NCBI GenBank assembly: GCA_963840075.1
Contig: CAWIXS010000011.1
Span: 1-64,000, forward strand
Reading direction: 5' to 3'
Source of the DNA: AWTP1-13 sp963840075
Lineage (GTDB): Bacteria; Pseudomonadota; Alphaproteobacteria; Rhizobiales; Hyphomicrobiaceae
Length of the DNA: 64,000 nucleotides
Made by a program: the position numbers and the translations under genes. The number at the start of each line of letters is the position of its first letter. The first letter of the stretch is position 1. The notes beneath the pieces are model-generated. The model made no database searches. It saw only the letters and a program-made list of their open reading frames with translations, and was not told the DNA's origin. Shown piece after piece: positions 1 to 8,223 of the stretch.

Positions 1-82
1 TAGGAGCCGGAAACGGAGGGCATGGACATGATGCGCAAGGTTGTGAGCGGTAGTGATCAGTCTTGCACTTGGGAGGATGGCG

Positions 83-676
83 ATGGTTGAAACGGTGAAC
101 TTCGATGGAGACGCGGTGGGCGCGCCGCCGCGCGGCTGGACGATTACCATGACGGGACGAGGCAACCCTAAGTGGACTGTCGAGAAGGACGACACTGCAC
201 CTTCGAAATCGAACGTGCTCAAACAGTCAGGCAAGGCAACCTATCCGCTTGCGCTCAAGGACGGCACCAGCATCAAGGACGGATTTGTGGAGGTGAAATT
301 CAAGGCGCTCTCTGGCTCGGAAGACCGTGCTGCCGGCCTCGTCTGGCGTGCCAAGGATGCCAAGAACTACTACGTCGTCCGCGCCAATGCTTTGGAGGAC
401 AACGTCGTTCTCTATAAGACCGTCAACGGCGTTCGCAACTCGCTCGACATCATTGGACGGAAGGGGGGTTACGGTGTCAAGGTGCCTGTGCCTGCCAACC
501 AGTGGCATGCGCTTCGCGTGGATTTCGCCGGAACACGCTTCACGGTCACCTTCAACGGCAAAACCCTGTTCGAAGTTGAGGACACGACTTTCGGTGACGC
601 GGGAATGGTGGGGCTGTGGACGAAGGCCGACAGCATAACCGCGTTCGATGAGTTTACTTACGATGGCAAGAGGTAG
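83..676 (+). CDS. ConA-like / DUF1080-type beta-sandwich domain protein
   Basis: About 197 residues that read as one jelly-roll domain of the LamG/DUF1080 (3-keto-disaccharide hydrolase-like) kind: an N-terminal FDGD strand, a WTVEKD stretch, a central GLVWRAKDAKNYYVVR strand pair and a C-terminal GLWTKADS...FDEF ending. Such domains usually bind or cleave glycans outside the cytoplasm, but I see no signal peptide with this start. ATG 83 is chosen because GGGAGG lies at 71-76, six bases upstream; GTG 53 and ATG 77 are in-frame alternatives. A separate frame from ATG 22 stops at 88-90 and could be a lost N-terminus. Substrate unknown. Confidence 0.6.
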   Translation: MVETVNFDGDAVGAPPRGWTITMTGRGNPKWTVEKDDTAPSKSNVLKQSGKATYPLALKDGTSIKDGFVEVKFKALSGSEDRAAGLVWRAKDAKNYYVVRANALEDNVVLYKTVNGVRNSLDIIGRKGGYGVKVPVPANQWHALRVDFAGTRFTVTFNGKTLFEVEDTTFGDAGMVGLWTKADSITAFDEFTYDGKR

Positions 677-679
677 GCT

Positions 680-1629
680 TCAACGACGCCCTTGTCCGCA
701 CGCGCACCCCTTGGTCGCATCAAGCCGGGCGCTGCCATAATCGCCCATATTGTTGCTGCCGATCAACGACCGTTGCGATTGCGCATCAGGGTCTGCTCGG
801 GGTCTTGGCCGTGTGATAACGCTGCGGAGGGGGCATCGGCGAGCCGCGACAGGCGGGATGCGCTGCAAGGTGACGGTTTCGAGCATATTTCTGCGATTTC
901 CGTCTGGGAGACAACCTGGTTCATCATCGGGCCAAACTGATGGGCTCTTAAGCTGTGCATCAGGCATGAGCGCGAGGCGCTGGCCGTCTGGCAGTCGCGC
1001 GACCTTGAGCGCCTGCGCAAGCCCTGCGGCAGGACGCGCGCACCCTCCTTTGCGATCTCCAGCCGCTCGTCGTGTTGATCGCCCCATATCTCTTGAAGAG
1101 TGGCCCGGGTCTCCGCCCGCAAGGTCTTGTCGGCCTCGGCGAGGCGGACTTCCTGCTCCTGGAGCTGCTCCTTGTAGAATTTGGCCAGCCCGTTGACGGC
1201 TGGCGCCGGCAGGTCGTGCTCGACGCCGAACTCCTTCAGACCGTCGAGGAGCTGCTGGCCGGCTTCGCTGACGTGCTCGCCCTCTTTCAGCTCGAGGTCG
1301 ATCTGGTAGTCGTCGGCTTCGACGGGCAAGCCTTGCCGCGTTTTCCATTCGGCAACGGCGTCAGGGTCGGCGTCCGGGCCAGCCAAGTCTGCGGGGCGTT
1401 GCCATGCAGGAGGGCGCTCAGCGTCGGCCTCGCCTGTCTTGCCTTCGGCTCGTGTGCCCTCAGCGTCTTCGCCTTCGCCACCGTCCACATCGTCGGCGAG
1501 GAGGTCGAGATCGGCGTCTTCGGCCTGGTGGCTGGCCTCAGGCGCGGGTGTGCTGGCGGGCGCCTTATCGGGAGCCGTGCCGGGCTCGGGGTTGGCCGGG
1601 ACCTCGGTGGTGTCGAGGGTGTCGGTCAC
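680..1629 (-). pseudogene. Decayed phage scaffold-like protein gene
   Basis: The first ~200 codons from GTG 1629 encode a very acidic Pro/Ala/Glu-rich head, then a segment around PDAVAEWKTRQGLPVEADDY and a coiled stretch (LKEFGVEHDLPAPAVNGLAKF). This pattern is typical of minor structural or scaffold-like proteins of tailed phages. Near position 1020 the good reading jumps frame: GARVLPQGL continues as AQALKVARLPDGQRLALM in the other frame, and the rest down to 680 is scrambled between frames. GAAGGA just upstream of 1629 is a plausible ribosome site. I read it as a frameshifted relic of an integrated phage or island; the family assignment is by general resemblance only. Confidence 0.5.
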
Positions 1630-1647
1630 GATGCGACTTCCTTCTCG

Positions 1648-1783
1648 TCAGCGCCTTCGAGGATCGAGCCCGTGAAGGAGGATCGCAGCTCGCGCTATCG
1701 CGCCGACGGCGCTCTAATTCGGCGGCTGGCACGATACGGCCAGCGTCATCCGTGGCAGCGTCTGCTGCAGGGTGTTCGCTCAT
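1648..1783 (-). pseudogene. Small phage-type ORF, probably frameshifted
   Basis: ATG 1783 overlaps the stop of the upstream HTH gene (ATGA), so the two look translationally coupled. The first ~28 codons (MSEHPAADAATDDAGRIV...) are plausible. In the annotated frame the product becomes a basic string that runs on to 1565 inside the next gene. A one-base shift instead gives ARAAILLHGLDPRRR and a stop at 1648-1650, just before the ribosome site of the gene starting at 1629. That fit suggests one indel in a ~45-residue gene. Function unknown. Confidence 0.35.
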
Positions 1784-2061
1784 GCCGCCGTTCTCCACTC
1801 GCCGCCGTTGCTCGCGATCGGTGGCAGCGCCGTCGATAGGGCCGTTACGTCGATAGTGGCCTTGCCAACGGCCTTGATGCGGGTCGAGGCCCACTGATCG
1901 AGCGCAGCCGTCGTGTAGAGCGCGGTTCTGCCGCAGCGATGCTGTGCCGGCGCATTATCGCCACAGGCGAGCTTGGCCAGGGTGGATGGGGCGTAAAAGA
2001 GCCCCCAGCGCTCGCGCAGATAGGCGCTCGCTTCGGTGCGCCTCAGGTATCTCTGCGACAT
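1780..2061 (-). CDS. AlpA/excisionase-like helix-turn-helix protein
   Basis: A 93-residue protein beginning MSQRYLRRTEASAYL, followed by STLAKLACGDNAP and a YTTAALDQWAS segment. This is the layout of the short winged/MerR-type HTH proteins (AlpA/excisionase-like) found on phages and islands: an N-terminal recognition helix, a central turn, and a DLDAWL-like end. It would bind DNA to control excision or early gene expression. The C-terminal 35 residues are unconserved. It overlaps the next small ORF by four bases. It is the best-preserved gene of the minus-strand remnant between 680 and 2400. Confidence 0.55.
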   Translation of the reverse strand: MSQRYLRRTEASAYLRERWGLFYAPSTLAKLACGDNAPAQHRCGRTALYTTAALDQWASTRIKAVGKATIDVTALSTALPPIASNGGEWRTAA

Positions 2062-2156
2062 GCGTTGATGATCCTTTCCGAGGAATTACTCGGCTCGGAT
2101 GGAACCACATATCGCGCAGTCTAGGTGCTGACAGGTCGCGCCAAGTGGCCCCAAAT

Positions 2157-2375
2157 TCAGGTTCCGTTGATCGCGCGTTGATAGGTGCGGTCGCTCGGGA
2201 ACAGCCAACCTTTTTCAGCGCAGACGCCTCGTGCCCCATCCGCCATCTGCTTGAAGGTCAGCCCAGCGGCGGGCCATTCGGGTACGCATCGGCGAGCGAC
2301 ACAATTCATTCCACCTCGCCTTGGCCGTACACTTGGCGGCGTCGTCTCTCGATAACTTCCTACGCCCGTGGTCAC
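2157..2375 (-). pseudogene. Fragment of an island/phage ORF
   Basis: The last ~35 codons (LTFKQMADGARGVCAEKGW...DRTYQRAINGT) look like genuine protein, while the upstream part of this frame does not. Another frame supplies SLADAYPNGPPLG immediately before it, so a one-base shift near 2270 would extend the good reading. I do not recognise the family. It lies between the HTH gene and tRNA-Thr, on the same strand as the remnant. Confidence 0.3.
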
Positions 2376-2392
2376 CCGAGGGTGTGGGTGGA

Positions 2393-2539
2393 ATGACCTC
2401 TGATGAGGGAAGAAAGGAGCTTGTCGAGACCTTGGAGCGGCACCTCAAAGACTTCCTCGTGGCCGACTGGCAGAAGAGGGGTCAAACCGACAAGGGTGCG
2501 GAGGAGCTGGCCGCCGAGATCCAGCGTCGCGTGGCCTAA
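2393..2539 (+). CDS. Small acidic hypothetical protein
   Basis: A 48-residue ORF (MTSDEGRKELVETLERHLKD...LAAEIQRRVA) with amphipathic helical composition and no low-complexity drift, preceded by GGGTGG. It stands alone between the phage remnant and tRNA-Thr and points the other way. A longer in-frame reading from 2321 has an unlikely N-terminus. Function unknown; it may be a cargo gene of the same island or a chance ORF. Confidence 0.35.
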   Translation: MTSDEGRKELVETLERHLKDFLVADWQKRGQTDKGAEELAAEIQRRVA

Positions 2540-2604
2540 CGCGCTCACACCTTGTCGCAGCCTTGTCGCGGTTCGCCATTACCAGCGGTTACCAAAACCT
2601 TCAT

Positions 2605-2639
2605 CTTGTTGCATTTTTTTAGCCGCTGTATGCAACAAG
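2605..2639. repeat. 10-bp perfect inverted repeat next to tRNA-Thr
   Basis: CTTGTTGCAT (2605-2614) and ATGCAACAAG (2630-2639) are perfect complements around a 15-base loop starting with six T. It lies about 40 bases past the 3' end of the tRNA gene. No U-tract follows the stem on either strand, so a simple intrinsic terminator is not obvious; it could be a recombination arm or protein-binding site. Confidence 0.5.
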
Positions 2640-2677
2640 GAATTGGCTCGGAATATTCACTAAGTGCTTGATTTCAT

Positions 2678-2752
2678 TGGTGCCGCAGGAGGGATTTGAA
2701 CCCCCGACCCACGCATTACGAATGCGTTGCTCTACCCCTGAGCTACTGCGGC
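2678..2752 (-). tRNA. tRNA-Thr (anticodon CGT)
   Basis: Read on the minus strand the acceptor arm GCCGCAG pairs with CTGCGGC. The D arm GCTCAGGGGTAGAGC, the anticodon stem ACGCA/TGCGT around loop TTCGTAA, and the T arm with GGTTCAAATCC are all present. The loop gives anticodon CGU, which reads ACG threonine codons. Discriminator A is at 2681 and CCA is encoded at 2678-2680. Phage-like debris begins beyond the 3' end, the usual side for tRNA-targeting integrases. Confidence 0.95.
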
Positions 2753-2816
2753 GCTTCCGGCAGACGGCGCGACAGCACGCATAGCGGGAGAGCCCGCCAA
2801 TGGCAAGATTGGAGGT

Positions 2817-2880
2817 TTCAGGGTCCGGGGATCAGGTATCAGGGGCATCCAACCTGAAGCCTGAAGCCTCGTTCGCCGTG
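2817..2880. repeat. Short CAGG/CCTGAAG repeat tract
   Basis: The stretch contains GGTTTCAGGGTCCGGGG and later CCTGAAGCCTGAAGCC, an imperfect inverted arrangement of a ~7-base word. It resembles the larger CCTGAAACCTGACACC block at 8223-8312 and fills most of the non-coding gap between tRNA-Thr and the next operon. Confidence 0.45.
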
Positions 2881-2961
2881 CCACGGCCCAATTGCCGCGG
2901 GAAAAGGGGCTCGTGAGTCGAGCCGGGAGGCGGCGGCACCGGCCGGGCTGCTCGAAAGGCA

Positions 2962-3027
2962 TGATCCCATAGAGCCATGATCCCATAGAGCCATGATCCC
3001 ATGACGCGAGATCCCATGACGCGAGCG
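2962..3027. repeat. Tandem short repeats spanning a start codon
   Basis: Two copies of ATGATCCCATAGAGCC are followed by two of the related GATCCCATGACGCGA. The second pair supplies both candidate start codons (3001 and 3016) of the downstream dehydrogenase. Copy-number change here would alter the N-terminus and ribosome access. Confidence 0.65.
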
Positions 3028-3897
3028 ATTGCGACCGTGGCCGTGTGCGGCGCCGGCGGCACCATGGGGGCCGGCATCGCCATCGTCGCCGCGCGCGCCG
3101 GCTTCGGCACCGTCTGTCACGACCTCGCCATGGAGAGCCTCGACCGCGCGGCGAGGCAGACGGAGGCCTTCCTGGCCAGGTCGGTGGCGCGCGGCAAGAC
3201 CAGCGCCGCCGACCGCGACGCGGTGCTCGCCCGCTTCCGGCGCACCACCTCGCTCGACGATCTGGCGGCGGCCGATCTCGTCATCGAGGCCGTGTTCGAG
3301 GACCTCAACGTCAAACGCGGCCTGCTCGGCGCCCTCGATGCGGTGTGTCCGCCGCACACGATCCTCGCCTCCAACACCTCGACCCTGTCGATCACCGAGA
3401 TTGCCGCCGGCTCGGGCCGCGCCGATCGTGTGGTGGGCCTGCACTTCTGCCTGCCGGCCCAGCTCATGCGGCTGATCGAGGTCTCCCCAGGTCTGGCCAC
3501 GTCCGAGGCAACGCTGAGCAAGGCGTGGGCGTGGTGCGTCGAGGCCGGCCAGCTGCCCGTCAAGACCCAGGACAAGCCGGGCTTCATCCTCAACGCGCTC
3601 CTCATTCCGTTCCTCAACGATTGCATCCGCGCCGTGGACGCGGACGTCGCTTCGCCCGCCGATATCGACACCGCCGTCAAGACCGGGCTCGGCTACAGGA
3701 TGGGCCCGATGGAGCTGATGGACCTCGTCGGATTGGACACCATGGTGCGGCTGTGCGAGGCATTCCATCCGATCACGTTGGACCCGCGCGCCTCGGCCCC
3801 GCCGCTGCTCCGGCGCATGGTCGCGGCGGGCTGGCTCGGCCGCAAGACCGGGCGCGGGTTCTTCACCTACGACGGCCACGCCATGTTCGGAGCCTGA
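3001..3897 (+). CDS. 3-hydroxyacyl-CoA dehydrogenase
   Basis: A 298-residue single-function 3-hydroxyacyl/3-hydroxybutyryl-CoA dehydrogenase, oxidising L-3-hydroxyacyl-CoA with NAD in the cytoplasm. The Rossmann motif VCGAGGTMGAGIA is at the N-terminus, followed by DLVIEAVFEDLNVK, ASNTSTLSIT and the catalytic-region GLHFCLPAQLMRLIEV. The family His of HFFNP is kept as HFCLP. The C-terminal 3HCDH domain (GFILNALLIPFLN, GLGYRMGPMELMDLVGLD) closes the protein. ATG 3016 is an alternative start; neither has a clear ribosome site because both sit in tandem repeats. First of three co-directional genes, with the next ATG three bases after its stop. Confidence 0.9.
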   Translation: MTRDPMTRAIATVAVCGAGGTMGAGIAIVAARAGFGTVCHDLAMESLDRAARQTEAFLARSVARGKTSAADRDAVLARFRRTTSLDDLAAADLVIEAVFEDLNVKRGLLGALDAVCPPHTILASNTSTLSITEIAAGSGRADRVVGLHFCLPAQLMRLIEVSPGLATSEATLSKAWAWCVEAGQLPVKTQDKPGFILNALLIPFLNDCIRAVDADVASPADIDTAVKTGLGYRMGPMELMDLVGLDTMVRLCEAFHPITLDPRASAPPLLRRMVAAGWLGRKTGRGFFTYDGHAMFGA

Positions 3898-3899
3898 CG

Positions 3900-4562
3900 A
3901 TGCGCTACACGATCCGGCAGAAGGGCGAGAGCCGCTCGTTCCCGGCGGGCGACGCCTTTCTCGCCGGCGCCTCCGACAGCGGCGAGGTGACGATCCACCT
4001 CGGCACCCGGCTCGCCGCCGACGACGGCAAGGCGGCCATCCTGGTCGAGCTGGGCACCGAGTGCCTCGGCGTGCACACCGGCGAGGCCGCCGGCGAGGAA
4101 GGCTCCAACGTGCTGGGCTTCGCGCGCTATCGCAACGGCTCCGATCCGCCCTCGCAGCTGGTCGAGCTGGTGCGCCAGCCCCGCAGCAGGCCGGAGGCGA
4201 TCGCGGCGGCCAGGGCCGTCCTCGAGGCGGCCGGGTTCACCGTCGTGGTGTGCGCCGACCGGGCCGGGCGCATCGTCGACCGGCTGGTACGGCCCAAGTA
4301 CAACGCGGCGCTGCGCTTCCTCGACGAGGGGCTCGCCACCGCCGAGGACATGGACACCGCCTGCCGACTGGGCCTCGGCTATCCCGACGGGCCGATCGAG
4401 CGGGTGGAGCGCGGCGGCCTCGCCTACCACTGCGATGTGAGCAAGGCCCTGCTCGAGGTCTACGGCACGCCGGGCTATGCGCCGGCCCGGCGCGCGGTGG
4501 TGGCGAGACAGCGCGGGGATCGCGAAGCCGACCCTGCAAGCGACCCCGGGAGTGCGTCATGA
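3900..4562 (+). CDS. Truncated 3-hydroxyacyl-CoA dehydrogenase-like protein (C-terminal domain)
   Basis: 220 residues. From about residue 70 the protein follows the second half of a 3-hydroxyacyl-CoA dehydrogenase: SQLVELVRQPRS (compare LVEVV), VVVCADRAGRIVDRLVRP, then a full C-terminal 3HCDH dimerisation domain (DMDTACRLGLGYPDGPIERVERGGL). The NAD-binding Rossmann half is replaced by ~65 unfamiliar residues with no GxGxxG motif. It therefore cannot be a dehydrogenase by itself and may pair with the complete enzyme encoded just upstream. The next gene begins at an ATGA overlap, so the three genes look like one transcript. Confidence 0.7.
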   Translation: MRYTIRQKGESRSFPAGDAFLAGASDSGEVTIHLGTRLAADDGKAAILVELGTECLGVHTGEAAGEEGSNVLGFARYRNGSDPPSQLVELVRQPRSRPEAIAAARAVLEAAGFTVVVCADRAGRIVDRLVRPKYNAALRFLDEGLATAEDMDTACRLGLGYPDGPIERVERGGLAYHCDVSKALLEVYGTPGYAPARRAVVARQRGDREADPASDPGSAS

Positions 4563-5150
4563 CCGGCATCCTCGCCATCCGGAACGACATCGCGCCGGAG
4601 GGCTACGAGCACTTCGAGCGCTGGTACGGGCGCGAGCATCTGGCCGAGCGGGTCGGCGTGCCCGGCTTCCGCTTCGGGCGGCGCTACGAGGCCGTCGCGG
4701 AGGGTGACCGGCGCTGCTTCGCGTTCTACGAGGTCGACGCCCCCGCGGTTCTGGCGTCGGCAGCCCATGTGCAGCGCCTGGGAGAACCCCACGCGGTGGA
4801 CCCAGGAGACCATGCAATCCTGGCGCAACATGGTGCGCACGGTCTGCGAGCTCAGATACGCCGCAGGCGACCTGATCGGCTCGCACGCGGTGGTGCTGCG
4901 CGCCGACACCACCATGGCGCCGACCCCGGCCGCCGAGGCGCTGGTGGGAGAGCTCGCCCGGCAGGACGGCGTAGCGCGGGTGCAGCTGTGGACCGCCGCC
5001 GCTGCGCAGACCCCCGATACCGCCGAGATGCGGAGCCGCGGCAAGCAGGCGCTCGCGGCTCCGCCGGCGGCGCTCGGCGTCTCCGGCCCGACCGTGATCG
5101 GCGTCTACGCGCTCCTCTGCGTCCGCACGCGCGGCGATCCATCAATATGA
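4559..5150 (+). pseudogene. DUF4286/EthD-like protein gene with one frameshift
   Basis: The reading from ATG 4559 (GYEHFERWYGREHLAERVGV...FAFYEVDAPAVLASAAH) is a good ferredoxin-fold DUF4286/EthD-like N-terminus. Near 4775-4790 it goes bad, while the neighbouring frame continues sensibly as AWENPTRWTQETMQSWRNMVR through GPTVIGVYALLCVRT to a stop at 5150. Skipping one base joins them into a protein of about 196 residues. Such small proteins often sit in CoA-ester catabolic operons and have no defined activity. Either a true frameshift mutation or a single sequence error in a GC-rich run. Confidence 0.65.
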
Positions 5151-5291
5151 CATCAACCTTGGATGTTTACTGCGTTCGCTCGGATCGACAGGCCGGCCAA
5201 TCGGCGCGTGTAGGCTGCGTAGGGGCTCCGGGCCCTGCCCATAGCATGGCCCAATCGGCGCACTGCATCGGACTGTAAACGGACTGTAAAC

Positions 5292-7469
5292 ATGACGGAC
5301 CACCCATCTCCGGATCCCCGGGACATATGGCAGCAAGGCGACGCGGAGAGCCCGCCGCGGGAGCACCGGGCGGGGCGGACGCGCCAGTCGGGGTCCCAGC
5401 GCCGGCCGCCGCCGGCCAGGAACCGCCCGCAGCGCAGCGCCTGGCGCGCCGCCGCCGGCTACGGTGGCCTGGTGCTCGTCTGCCTCGGCGTTGCAGCGGT
5501 GGCCTTCCTGCTCTTGGCATCGCCGCTGGATGCGGTGCGTGACCGGCTGATCGAGCGCATCAATGCCCGCATCGGTGGCGCGGTAGCCATCGCCGGGCCA
5601 GCTTCGCTTTCCCTCTTTCCACGTCCTGTGGTCTCCTTCAGCGACGTGGCCGTGCTGGCGCGCGAGGACGGGAAAGAGACGCCGCTCGCCACCGTGCCGT
5701 CGATCGAGGTCGAGGTCAGTCTCTGGTCGCTCCTGCTGCGCCGGCCGCAGGTGGGGCGGCTCACGCTGCACCGGCCTGCCATCATGCTCAGCGTCGACGC
5801 CCAGGGCCGCCGCAACTGGGAGATCGCCGCCAGGCGCGCCCCGCCACCCGCAACGGCCACCGCCGCCGACAACGGCAACCCGCCCGCGCCCTCCGATCCC
5901 GGGGCTCCGTCGCGGCAGCCGTCCGCGGCGCAAAAGATCACCGGCGGGAGCGTGCGCATCGTCGATGCCACCTTGCGCTACCGCGACGAGCGCTCGGGCG
6001 AGCAGCACGAGGTCGGCGCGCTCAACCTCGAGCTCGACGCCGACGACCGCGAAGGTCCCGTTGCAGTCGAGGGCGGCCTGACCTGGCGCGGGGTGCAGCT
6101 GCGCATCTCCGGCACCGCGTCGCCGTTGCGCACCATCCTGGCAGGCCAGCCGGCGGAGCTGGGCCTCAAGGTCTGGGGCACGCCCATCGAGGTTGCCTAC
6201 GCGGGCACGCTCTCCCTGAAGGGCGGCATCGCCTCCAACGGCAGGATCAGCCTCGAGGCCCCCTCCGCCCGTGCCCTGGCGGAATGGCTCGGGCTCGCCT
6301 GGGCGGACGGCGCCGCCGCCGACGCGCTCGCCTTCAAGGCCCAGATCGAGGCGGCGGACGCCAGCGTGACGCTCTCCTCCCTCGAGGCATCGCTCGGCGA
6401 TGCCAAGGCGGCAGGCTCGCTCGCGCTTCAGCTGGAGGGGCGGCCCAAGGTCAGCGGCAAGCTGCAGCTCTCCGAGCTCGACCTCGGCACCCTGCTGACC
6501 CGGCGCGGCAAGCCGGAGGCCGCTCCCCCCGCTGCGGGGCCCGCCGCGCCAAAGCAGCCGAAAGGCTGGAGCGAGGAGGCGATCGATCCCAGGCGCCTCG
6601 GTCTCGCCGACGCCGATCTGGTCCTGTCGGTGGGGCGGATCGTCTACAAGGGCGTCAAGACCGGGCCCGCCACGCTGTCCCTCATCGTCAAAGGCGGCGT
6701 CGCCAAGGCGGCGTTCGAGGCGGTCGAGCTCTACGGCGGCGGGGGCAAGGGCAACCTGACGCTCGACGGCAGTGCAGACGCTCTGGCGGTCGCGGCCGAT
6801 CTCGAGCTGGTCGGCGTCGCCATCGAGCCGCTGCTCGCCGATGCGGCGGGCATGACATGGCTCGGCGGCCGCGGCACCGTCGCCCTGACCCTCTCGGGGC
6901 GCGGCAAATCGGAGCGGCAGATCGTCGATGGCCTCGATGGCAAGGTCGATCTGGCGGTGGCCGATGGAGCCTTGATCGGTATCGACATCGGCAAGATCGT
7001 CCGCACCGCTCAGCGCGGGCGGCTGCCGAGCTTCAAGCCGGCACGCGAGGATCGCACGGCCTTCAGCGAGATGACGGGCAAGCTCGACATCGCCAAGGGC
7101 GTCGCCAAGAGCCGGAAGCTCGAGCTCACAAGCCCGCATCTGCAGGTGAAGGGCGAAGGAGCCGTGGAGCTCGGAGCGCGCCGCATCGACTGGACGCTGC
7201 GCACCACGATCGTCGGCGAGCCTGCCGCCGAAGGCGCCATCGTGAAGATCGGGGTCATCGAGGTCCCGGTCGGCATCAAGGGTCCGCTGGAGGCGCCGGC
7301 GTTCTCCGTCATGGGGCACGAGGCGATCGGCGACGCGCTGAAGCAGATCGGCAAGAACCTCAAGTCGCGCGATGTCCAGGATGCCGTCAAAGGTCTGCTG
7401 CGTGGCGACAGCGGCGAGAAGCGCAAGGCGCGGCGCGACCTGATCGACAAGCTGCTCAAGAAGGACTGA
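5292..7469 (+). CDS. AsmA family envelope protein
   Basis: 725 residues: a Pro/Arg-rich cytoplasmic head, one membrane helix at about residues 58-78 (GGLVLVCLGVAAVAFLLL), and a long periplasmic part with the AsmA N-terminal signature (AGPASLSLFPRPVVSFSDVAV; VEVSLWSLLLRRPQVGRL) and the AsmA C-terminal region (GKLDIAKGVAKSRKLELTSP; GPLEAPAF). AsmA/TamB-type proteins form long beta-rich grooves and influence outer-membrane lipid and protein assembly. It begins ~140 bases after the frameshifted gene and has its own upstream gap, so it is probably transcribed separately. Confidence 0.88.
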   Translation: MTDHPSPDPRDIWQQGDAESPPREHRAGRTRQSGSQRRPPPARNRPQRSAWRAAAGYGGLVLVCLGVAAVAFLLLASPLDAVRDRLIERINARIGGAVAIAGPASLSLFPRPVVSFSDVAVLAREDGKETPLATVPSIEVEVSLWSLLLRRPQVGRLTLHRPAIMLSVDAQGRRNWEIAARRAPPPATATAADNGNPPAPSDPGAPSRQPSAAQKITGGSVRIVDATLRYRDERSGEQHEVGALNLELDADDREGPVAVEGGLTWRGVQLRISGTASPLRTILAGQPAELGLKVWGTPIEVAYAGTLSLKGGIASNGRISLEAPSARALAEWLGLAWADGAAADALAFKAQIEAADASVTLSSLEASLGDAKAAGSLALQLEGRPKVSGKLQLSELDLGTLLTRRGKPEAAPPAAGPAAPKQPKGWSEEAIDPRRLGLADADLVLSVGRIVYKGVKTGPATLSLIVKGGVAKAAFEAVELYGGGGKGNLTLDGSADALAVAADLELVGVAIEPLLADAAGMTWLGGRGTVALTLSGRGKSERQIVDGLDGKVDLAVADGALIGIDIGKIVRTAQRGRLPSFKPAREDRTAFSEMTGKLDIAKGVAKSRKLELTSPHLQVKGEGAVELGARRIDWTLRTTIVGEPAAEGAIVKIGVIEVPVGIKGPLEAPAFSVMGHEAIGDALKQIGKNLKSRDVQDAVKGLLRGDSGEKRKARRDLIDKLLKKD

Positions 7470-7674
7470 GCGCGGGCAGCAGCGAGGGGCGCGGCTGTCA
7501 GTATCCGGTGCATCGCCCCGCTGCAGCCCGGGTGAGAAAATTTCGCCGCAGTGATCCGAAAGCCCTTGCGGCGCGCGGCCTTTGGCCTCATATCACGTCT
7601 CCTCCGTTTGCCCTGCGCGTCACATCGACTCGCGGGGCAGCGGGTTGGCTATCTACTGGTTGGGGAGGGGTCCC

Positions 7675-8223
7675 ATGGCTTACACCGACGCCCTCTTCCA
7701 ATTGGGGATGGACTTGACCCGTTCAAGCACCGCCCAAAAGGAAGATCATGGTCACAGCGCGCTAGCGCAGAGCGACAGGAAAGACTTCTTCATCGAGCGA
7801 GATGGGGTCAAGTGCGCAGGCACACAACTCATCATCGACCTGTTCGGCGCCAAGCGCCTTGACGATCTTCGGCACATCAGCGACGCGCTGAAGCGCTGCG
7901 TGGAGGTGTCGGGAGCGACTCTCCTTCACATCCATCTGCACCACTTCACGCCCAACGGCGGCGTGTCCGGCGTGGCGGTGCTGGCGGAAAGCCACATCTC
8001 CATCCACAGCTGGCCCGAGGCCGGATACGCGGCGCTCGATGTGTTCATGTGCGGCAACTCCAACCCGCACGCGACGATCGCGGTGCTCGAGGCGGCGTTC
8101 GAGCCCGACCGGACGACGGTCGAGGAGCACCTGCGCGCCAAGTCGATGGGCGAGCGCAGGTGGGAGCGCGCCGCCCCCAAGAAGGCGCCCGTTCGCGCGG
8201 CGCGGGCCAAGAAGGCAGCTTGA
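7675..8223 (+). CDS. speD: S-adenosylmethionine decarboxylase proenzyme
   Basis: 182 residues of the short prokaryotic AdoMetDC type. It makes decarboxylated SAM, the aminopropyl donor for spermidine. The self-cleavage site is visible as AESHISIHSWPE: cleavage between Glu105 and Ser106 would leave the pyruvoyl group on the Ser. Cys126 in DVFMCG is the expected catalytic acid. The N-terminal ~35 residues and the Lys/Arg/Ala-rich tail (AAPKKAPVRAARAKKAA) are extra relative to the core. ATG 7675 follows GGGGAGGGG; longer in-frame readings from 7582 lack conservation. speE follows after a repeat block, so polyamine synthesis genes are paired. Confidence 0.93.
   Translation: MAYTDALFQLGMDLTRSSTAQKEDHGHSALAQSDRKDFFIERDGVKCAGTQLIIDLFGAKRLDDLRHISDALKRCVEVSGATLLHIHLHHFTPNGGVSGVAVLAESHISIHSWPEAGYAALDVFMCGNSNPHATIAVLEAAFEPDRTTVEEHLRAKSMGERRWERAAPKKAPVRAARAKKAA

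Noticed and set aside
5142..7319. 725-codon open frame antisense to the AsmA gene
   Set aside because: Arg/Gly/Ala-rich shadow caused by high GC at codon position three of the plus-strand gene; no family motifs.
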